A stretch of 5,881 bases of DNA, taken from Rhodospirillales bacterium (GTDB lineage Bacteria; Pseudomonadota; Alphaproteobacteria; Acetobacterales; Acetobacteraceae). The translations under genes and the position numbers were made by a program. The DNA is taken from NCBI GenBank assembly GCA_025352915.1, contig JANXSA010000066.1:1-5881 (forward strand). The letters are read 5' to 3'. Under the pieces are notes generated by a model. That model ran no database searches. It was not told the origin of the DNA and saw only the letters and a program-made list of their open reading frames with translations. This document shows, piece by piece, positions 1 through 3,736 of the stretch; position 1 is the first letter of the stretch, and each line of letters starts with the position of its first letter.

Positions 1-1
1 C

Positions 2-520
2 CGGCCGGCGGCCGAGGTGACTGACCTGACCGGGCTGTTGCGGCATTTCTTGCGCAACGAGGTGGCCGAGCTGGACCAGCATGGTGTGCGGCTGCGGGTG
101 ATCGGCGATCGCAGCCGCTTTGATAGCGACATCCAGACCGAGCTGGTGGCCGCCGAACAGCGGACGGCGGGGAACGGCAAGCTGAACCTGGTGGTGGCGT
201 TGTCATATGGCGGGCGGGCGGAAATTGTCGCCGCCGCGCGCGCCGTGGCCGAGGCGGCGCGGGATGGCAGCCTCGATCCCGCCGCGTTGACCGAGGAGAT
301 GTTTGCCGGGCTGTTGTCGACCACTGGTATTCCCGACCCGGACCTGATTATCCGCACCTCGGGCGAGCAGCGGTTGTCGAATTTCCTGTTGTGGCAATCG
401 GCCTATGCCGAGCTGGTGTTCCTGGACGTGCTGTGGCCGGATTTCGGGCCGGCGCATTTTGGCGAGGCGCTGGCCGAGTTCAACCGGCGCGAACGGCGGT
501 TTGGGGCTCGCCCTGGCTGA
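2..520 (+). CDS. uppS: Undecaprenyl diphosphate synthase (di-trans,poly-cis-UPP synthase), 5'-truncated by window start
   Basis: Cis-prenyltransferase that condenses isopentenyl diphosphate onto farnesyl diphosphate to give C55 undecaprenyl diphosphate, the lipid carrier for peptidoglycan and other surface glycans; cytosolic, membrane-associated. The open frame enters from the left edge (RPAAEV before the GTG at 17), so GTG 17 is an internal Val, not a start. The 172 residues visible cover roughly the last two thirds of a family of about 230-250 aa. The N-terminal part with the catalytic Asp (DGNGRW-type motif) lies outside the window. Visible hallmarks are LNLVVALSYGGR, the family signature DLIIRTSGEQRLSNFLLWQ (bases 341-397), YAELVFLDVLWPDF and the terminal NRRERRFG. 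The stop TGA at 518-520 is one base from the cdsA start, which indicates an operon and probable translational coupling. The assignment is firm. Confidence 0.96.
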   Translation, partial: RPAAEVTDLTGLLRHFLRNEVAELDQHGVRLRVIGDRSRFDSDIQTELVAAEQRTAGNGKLNLVVALSYGGRAEIVAAARAVAEAARDGSLDPAALTEEMFAGLLSTTGIPDPDLIIRTSGEQRLSNFLLWQSAYAELVFLDVLWPDFGPAHFGEALAEFNRRERRFGARPG

Positions 521-521
521 G

Positions 522-1214
522 ATGCGCCCTTCTGTCTCGTCGCGCTGGTCCGATCTGCGTTTGCGGGTGGCCTCGGCGGCGGTGTTGTTGCCGGTGGCGC
601 TGGCCTGTTTGTTTGCCGGTGGTGTGGCGTGGCTGGCGCTGGTGCTCGCTGCCACGGTTGCGCTGTTGTGGGAGTGGTGGCGGCTGTGGCGGCTGAAGCC
701 CGGCCCGATCCCGGCGCTGACGCTGCTGGCGGGTTGGTTTTACATGATTTTGGGCGCGGGCTCGCTGTACTGGCTGCGCAGCGATCCGGTGGCCGGATTG
801 ATCGACGTGCTGTTTTTGCTGGTGGTGGTGTGGTCCAGCGACATCGGCGCCTATGTCGCCGGGCGGCTGATCGGCGGGCCGAAGCTGGCGCCGGCAATTT
901 CGCCGGGCAAGACCTGGTCGGGGGCGGCGGGCGGGCTGCTGTGTGCGATGTTGATCGGATGGCTGGTGTCGCGGGCGCTCGCCCCGGGGCCGATTTCCCA
1001 CGCGCTGATTGTCGGCGCCGGGCTGTCGGTGGCGTCGCAACTGGGTGATCTGTTGGAAAGCGCGCTGAAGCGGCATTTCGGCGTGAAGGATTCAAGCCGC
1101 CTGATCCCCGGCCATGGTGGCGTGTTCGACCGGTTGGACGGGGTGCTGGCGGCCGGGCCGGTTGCGGTGCTGCTGGCGGCGATTCTCGGGCCGGGGGTGG
1201 AGTTGTGGCGATGA
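522..1214 (+). CDS. cdsA: Phosphatidate cytidylyltransferase (CDP-diglyceride synthase)
   Basis: Integral inner-membrane enzyme converting phosphatidic acid plus CTP to CDP-diacylglycerol, the branch point for phospholipid synthesis. The 230-residue product has about seven hydrophobic segments (near residues 15-33, 36-55, 62-84, 92-112, 134-151, 158-176, 207-224). The C-terminal half carries the CdsA hallmarks: SSDIGAYVAGRLIG (105-118), APAISPGKTWSG (123-134), and the family signature at 180-206 with S180, K183-R184, K189-D190, P196-G197-H198-G199-G200, and D203-R204-L205-D206. ATG 522 is chosen because it follows the uppS TGA by one base and family similarity begins right after it; the frame is open upstream, but only as a shadow of uppS. 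No good Shine-Dalgarno is visible, so reinitiation after uppS is likely. It is shorter than E. coli CdsA (about 285 aa), mainly in the N-terminal half. Its stop overlaps dxr. Confidence 0.95.
   Translation: MRPSVSSRWSDLRLRVASAAVLLPVALACLFAGGVAWLALVLAATVALLWEWWRLWRLKPGPIPALTLLAGWFYMILGAGSLYWLRSDPVAGLIDVLFLLVVVWSSDIGAYVAGRLIGGPKLAPAISPGKTWSGAAGGLLCAMLIGWLVSRALAPGPISHALIVGAGLSVASQLGDLLESALKRHFGVKDSSRLIPGHGGVFDRLDGVLAAGPVAVLLAAILGPGVELWR
1199..1202 (+). promoter_or_regulatory. Ribosome binding site for dxr (inside cdsA 3' end)
   Basis: GGAG lies 8 bases before ATG 1211 and only 2 before GTG 1205. This spacing decides the dxr start in favour of the ATG that overlaps the cdsA stop. Confidence 0.6.
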
Positions 1215-2380
1215 GCGGTCCGCGCAGTATCACCGTGCTGGGCAGCACCGGCAGCGTTGGCACGCAAACCATTGATCTGATTGCCGCGGCACCCGATCGC
1301 TACCGGGTGCGCGCGCTGGTCGCCGGCCGCAATGCCGCATTGCTGGCCGCCCAGGCGCGACAGTTGGGCGCCGAAATGGCGGTATTGGCCGACCCGTCCG
1401 GGCTCGCTGAACTCCGCGCGGCCCTCGCCGGCACCGGCATTCGCGCCGAATGCGGCCCGGAGGCGGTGCTGGCTGCCGCGGGCCTGGGGGCCGACTGGAC
1501 GATGGCGGCGATCACCGGGGCGGCCGGATTGCCGCCCACCTTGGCCGCGATTCGCGGCGGCGGCGTGGTCGCGCTGGCCAACAAGGAGGCGCTGGTTTGT
1601 GCCGGCGAGATCATGCTGGCGGCGGTGCGGGCGCATGGCGCCACCCTGTTGCCAGTGGATTCCGAGCACAACGCGATCTTCCAGTCGATGGCCGACGGCA
1701 ATCATGGCGGCGTGGAGAAAATCGTGCTGACTGCCTCCGGCGGGCCGTTCCGCACCGCCAGCCGCGAGGAGATGGCGCGCGCCACGCCCGAGGCGGCGCT
1801 GCGCCATCCCGTCTGGTCGATGGGCGCCAAGATCAGCATCGACAGTGCGACGATGATGAACAAGGCGCTGGAAATCATTGAGGCTGCACGCATTTTCGGC
1901 CTGCCGAGCGAGCGCATCGGGGTGCTGATCCACCCGCAATCGGTGATCCACGGCCTCGTTCATTACTGCGACGGCAGCGTGCTGGCGCAGCTTGGCAGCC
2001 CGGATATGCGGGTGCCGATCGCCCATACCCTGGCCTGGCCGGGCCGGATTGCCACCCATGCGCCGCGCCTTGACCTCGCCGCCGTCGGCCGGCTGGAGTT
2101 CGCCGAGCCCGACCTGGAACGCTTCCCGGCGCTGCGCCTGGCGCGCGAGGCGCTGGCGGCCGGCGGCGGCGCCTCGGCGATCATGAGTGCCGCCAACGAG
2201 GTTGCGGTCGATGCCTTTCTGGGCCGCCGGATCGGCTTCCTGGACATCGCCGCGGTGGTGGAGCAGGTGATGCAGCAACTCGGTGCGCCACCGGCCGATA
2301 CGCTGGAGGCGGTTTTGACGCTGGATGCCGCCGCGCGTGCCGCCGCGACGGTTCGCATTGGCGCCCGCCCCGCCGCCTAG
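1211..2380 (+). CDS. dxr: 1-deoxy-D-xylulose 5-phosphate reductoisomerase
   Basis: Cytosolic NADPH- and divalent-metal-dependent enzyme that converts DXP to 2-C-methyl-D-erythritol 4-phosphate, the committed step of the MEP isoprenoid pathway and the target of fosmidomycin. The 389-residue product is close to the usual length (E. coli about 398). NADPH-binding GSTGSVG is at residues 11-17 and ANKEAL at 123-128. Metal ligands D150 and E152 lie in PVDSEHN, and the third, E221, in SATMMNKALE. S176-G177-G178 and HPQSVIHG from H241 are also present, so it appears fully functional. ATG 1211 is preferred over the in-frame GTG 1205. GGAG at 1199-1202 gives an 8-base spacer to the ATG but only 2 to the GTG, and the ATG forms an ATGA overlap with the cdsA stop. 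Coupling to cdsA is likely. Its product supplies the isoprenoid units that UppS uses. Confidence 0.97.
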   Translation: MSGPRSITVLGSTGSVGTQTIDLIAAAPDRYRVRALVAGRNAALLAAQARQLGAEMAVLADPSGLAELRAALAGTGIRAECGPEAVLAAAGLGADWTMAAITGAAGLPPTLAAIRGGGVVALANKEALVCAGEIMLAAVRAHGATLLPVDSEHNAIFQSMADGNHGGVEKIVLTASGGPFRTASREEMARATPEAALRHPVWSMGAKISIDSATMMNKALEIIEAARIFGLPSERIGVLIHPQSVIHGLVHYCDGSVLAQLGSPDMRVPIAHTLAWPGRIATHAPRLDLAAVGRLEFAEPDLERFPALRLAREALAAGGGASAIMSAANEVAVDAFLGRRIGFLDIAAVVEQVMQQLGAPPADTLEAVLTLDAAARAAATVRIGARPAA

Positions 2381-2385
2381 CTGGC

Positions 2386-2431
2386 CCAGGGGGAGGATTG
2401 CGAAGAATCCAGGGGGAGGATTGCGAAGAAT
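2386..2431 (+). repeat. Exact 23-bp tandem duplication in the dxr–rseP gap
   Basis: Two adjacent identical 23-base units (2386-2408 and 2409-2431) each begin CCAGGGGGAGG and end GCGAAGAAT. The identity stops at base 2432 (T, against C at 2409). Each unit contains a purine-rich GGGGGAGG that resembles a strong Shine-Dalgarno, but neither is at a useful distance from a start codon of rseP. The lack of any divergence suggests a recent duplication, or an assembly or sequencing slip. No known regulatory element is recognised. Confidence 0.9.
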
Positions 2432-2438
2432 TCAGTAG

Positions 2439-2453
2439 GCAACCGCCGGTTGC
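2439..2453 (+). other. Small hairpin GCAACC-gcc-GGTTGC upstream of rseP
   Basis: A perfect 6-bp stem (2439-2444 with 2448-2453) closes a 3-base loop. No T-run follows, so it is not an intrinsic terminator. It sits between the 23-bp repeat and the rseP start and could be mRNA leader structure, but chance is possible in GC-rich DNA. Confidence 0.35.
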
Positions 2454-2472
2454 TGCGGCATGTCCGCCCAAT

Positions 2473-2486
2473 CCGGCCGCGGCCGG
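2473..2486. repeat. 14-bp perfect GC palindrome upstream of rseP
   Basis: CCGGCCGCGGCCGG reads the same on both strands and lies 18 bases before the preferred rseP start GTG 2505. With no loop it is a poor RNA hairpin. It could be a protein-binding site but is equally explained by base composition. It matches no operator I recognise. Confidence 0.3.
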
Positions 2487-2494
2487 CCTGCCAT

Positions 2495-2499
2495 GGGAG
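2495..2499 (+). promoter_or_regulatory. Ribosome binding site for rseP (supports GTG 2505)
   Basis: GGGAG is 5 bases before GTG 2505. The two upstream in-frame ATGs (2460 and 2493) have no comparable purine-rich sequence at a suitable distance, so this site favours the shorter protein, MFDLLPSPLD. Confidence 0.6.
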
Positions 2500-2504
2500 T
2501 TGCC

Positions 2505-3629
2505 GTGTTCGACCTTTTGCCGTCGCCGCTTGATTCGATCCTCGCCTTTATCGTGGTGCTGGGTGTGCTCGTGTTCATCCACGAACTCGGCCATTACCTC
2601 GCCGCGCGCATGGTCGGCGTGCATGTGGAGACGTTCTCGATCGGCTTTGGCCGCGCCATCGCCAGCTGGACCGACCGCAAGGGCACGGTGTGGAAGCTCG
2701 CTTGGCTGCCGCTGGGCGGCTACGTCAAGCTGCATGGCCAGGAACGGCCTGAGGATGCTTCCTCCGACGTGAAGGCGTTGTGGATCGAGGGCCGGACCTT
2801 CCACGAAAAACAGGTCGCTGCCCGCGCCTTTGTTGTTGCGGCGGGACCGCTGGCCAACTTCCTGCTCGCCGCGGTGCTGTTTGCCGGGCTTTACGCCGTG
2901 CTGGGCAAGCCGGTGACATCCGATCGCGCCGAGCCGCCGGCGGTGATCGGCGAGGTTGTCGCCAATTCGGCGGCCGCCCGCGCCGGGTTGCAGGCCGGCG
3001 ACCGTATCCTGGCGCTGGACGGCGCTGCGATCAGTCAATTCAGCGAGTTGCAGCGCACCGTATCCGCCGCACCCGGCCGCACCCTGGCGATCCGGGTGCA
3101 GCGCGGCGCCGCCGAAGTGACGCTCAGCGCCACGATCGAGGCGCGCGGTGCCGTCGGCATTCTCGGCATCCGCAGTGCCGCGGCGCCGCTGGTGTTCGAA
3201 CCCGTGGGCATTGTCGCCTCGCTGGCCGGCGGTGTGACCAAGACCTGGGATGTCTCGGCGCAGACCTTGGGCGGGCTGTGGCAGATGATCACCGCCCAGC
3301 GCGGCACCGAAGAGCTTGGCGGCCCGCTGCGGATCGCCCAGCTCTCTGGCCAGGTGGCGCAGCTTGGGCTGGCCAGCCTGGTGTCGTTCATTGCCGTGCT
3401 GTCGGTGAACCTCGCGCTGATCAACCTGTTCCCGATTCCGATCCTGGATGGCGGCCACCTGCTATTCTATATCGCCGAGGCGATCCGCGGCCGGCCCCTG
3501 CCGCCGCGGGCACAGGAATATGGCACGAAGGCCGGGTTGGCGTTGATTCTGGCGCTTTTTGTCTTCGCCACCTGGAACGATTTGGGCCATCTCGGCCTGT
3601 TCCGCTGGGTGGCCGGGCTGGTCGGCTAA
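2505..3629 (+). CDS. rseP: RseP/MmpA-type site-2 zinc metalloprotease (M50 family), single PDZ domain
   Basis: Inner-membrane intramembrane protease of the M50 (site-2) family. E. coli RseP cleaves anti-sigma factor RseA and signal-peptide remnants, and Caulobacter MmpA cleaves PodJ; the substrate here is unknown. From GTG 2505 the product is 374 aa. TM1 (about 11-32) carries the zinc motif HELGH (26-30). A GGYVKLHG loop follows (71-78), then TM2 with AAGPLANF (112-119), one PDZ domain (about 145-214), conserved GGPLRIAQ (272-279), TM3 (about 288-310) leading into NLFPIPILDGG (307-317; D315 the third zinc ligand), and TM4 (about 342-358). One PDZ rather than the two of E. coli RseP (about 450 aa) fits the shorter alphaproteobacterial form. 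Alternative in-frame ATGs at 2460 and 2493 would add 15 or 4 residues with no family-like sequence and poor ribosome sites. bamA follows after 125 bases or less. Confidence 0.93.
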   Translation: MFDLLPSPLDSILAFIVVLGVLVFIHELGHYLAARMVGVHVETFSIGFGRAIASWTDRKGTVWKLAWLPLGGYVKLHGQERPEDASSDVKALWIEGRTFHEKQVAARAFVVAAGPLANFLLAAVLFAGLYAVLGKPVTSDRAEPPAVIGEVVANSAAARAGLQAGDRILALDGAAISQFSELQRTVSAAPGRTLAIRVQRGAAEVTLSATIEARGAVGILGIRSAAAPLVFEPVGIVASLAGGVTKTWDVSAQTLGGLWQMITAQRGTEELGGPLRIAQLSGQVAQLGLASLVSFIAVLSVNLALINLFPIPILDGGHLLFYIAEAIRGRPLPPRAQEYGTKAGLALILALFVFATWNDLGHLGLFRWVAGLVG

Positions 3630-3708
3630 GTCGGCCGAACCGACGAAGGCACCCCACGGGTAGCGCATTGGCGGGCGGACTTGTATACCGGACCTCGGCC
3701 CACGGTCG

Positions 3709-3731
3709 GCCGCCCCGACTGGTGGGGCGGC
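3709..3731 (+). promoter_or_regulatory. GC-rich hairpin directly before the bamA start
   Basis: GCCGCCCC (3709-3716) pairs perfectly with GGGGCGGC (3724-3731) around a 7-base loop. The downstream arm contains the only G-rich stretch that could serve ATG 3737, so the fold would hide that site, while the GGGGAGG at 3739-3745 stays free. No T-run follows, which argues against an intrinsic terminator. The stem is seen in sequence; a role in bamA translation is inference. Confidence 0.45.
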
Positions 3732-3736
3732 GCCGC

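Noticed and set aside
17..19. GTG 17 as the uppS start
   Set aside because: The frame is open upstream to the window edge, and the essential N-terminal catalytic region of UppS would be missing. The gene is cut by the window start.
851..2278. Long minus-strand open frame (475 codons) opposite cdsA and dxr
   Set aside because: It lies wholly antisense to two genes with clear family motifs, has a His/Arg/Gln/Gly-rich shadow composition, and reflects GC-rich third positions. No recognisable domain.
2398..2772. Plus-strand open frame starting in the 23-bp repeat and overlapping rseP
   Set aside because: The TTG start is only one base from the purine run, and the product is an out-of-frame Cys/Ser/Arg-rich shadow of rseP.
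2181..3458. Minus-strand open frame (425 codons) opposite rseP and the dxr end
   Set aside because: Antisense shadow of rseP with the same low-information composition and no motif or neighbouring partner.
3630..3644. Hairpin GTCGG-ccgaa-CCGAC right after the rseP stop as a terminator
   Set aside because: The stem is only 5 bp and no T-run follows, so it cannot be supported as an intrinsic terminator.
3668..3689. Possible bamA promoter (TTGGCG … TATACC)
   Set aside because: The spacing between the two boxes is about 10 bases, far from 16-18, and no better -35 box sits at the right distance. No sigma-E-like GGAAC box is visible in the gap.
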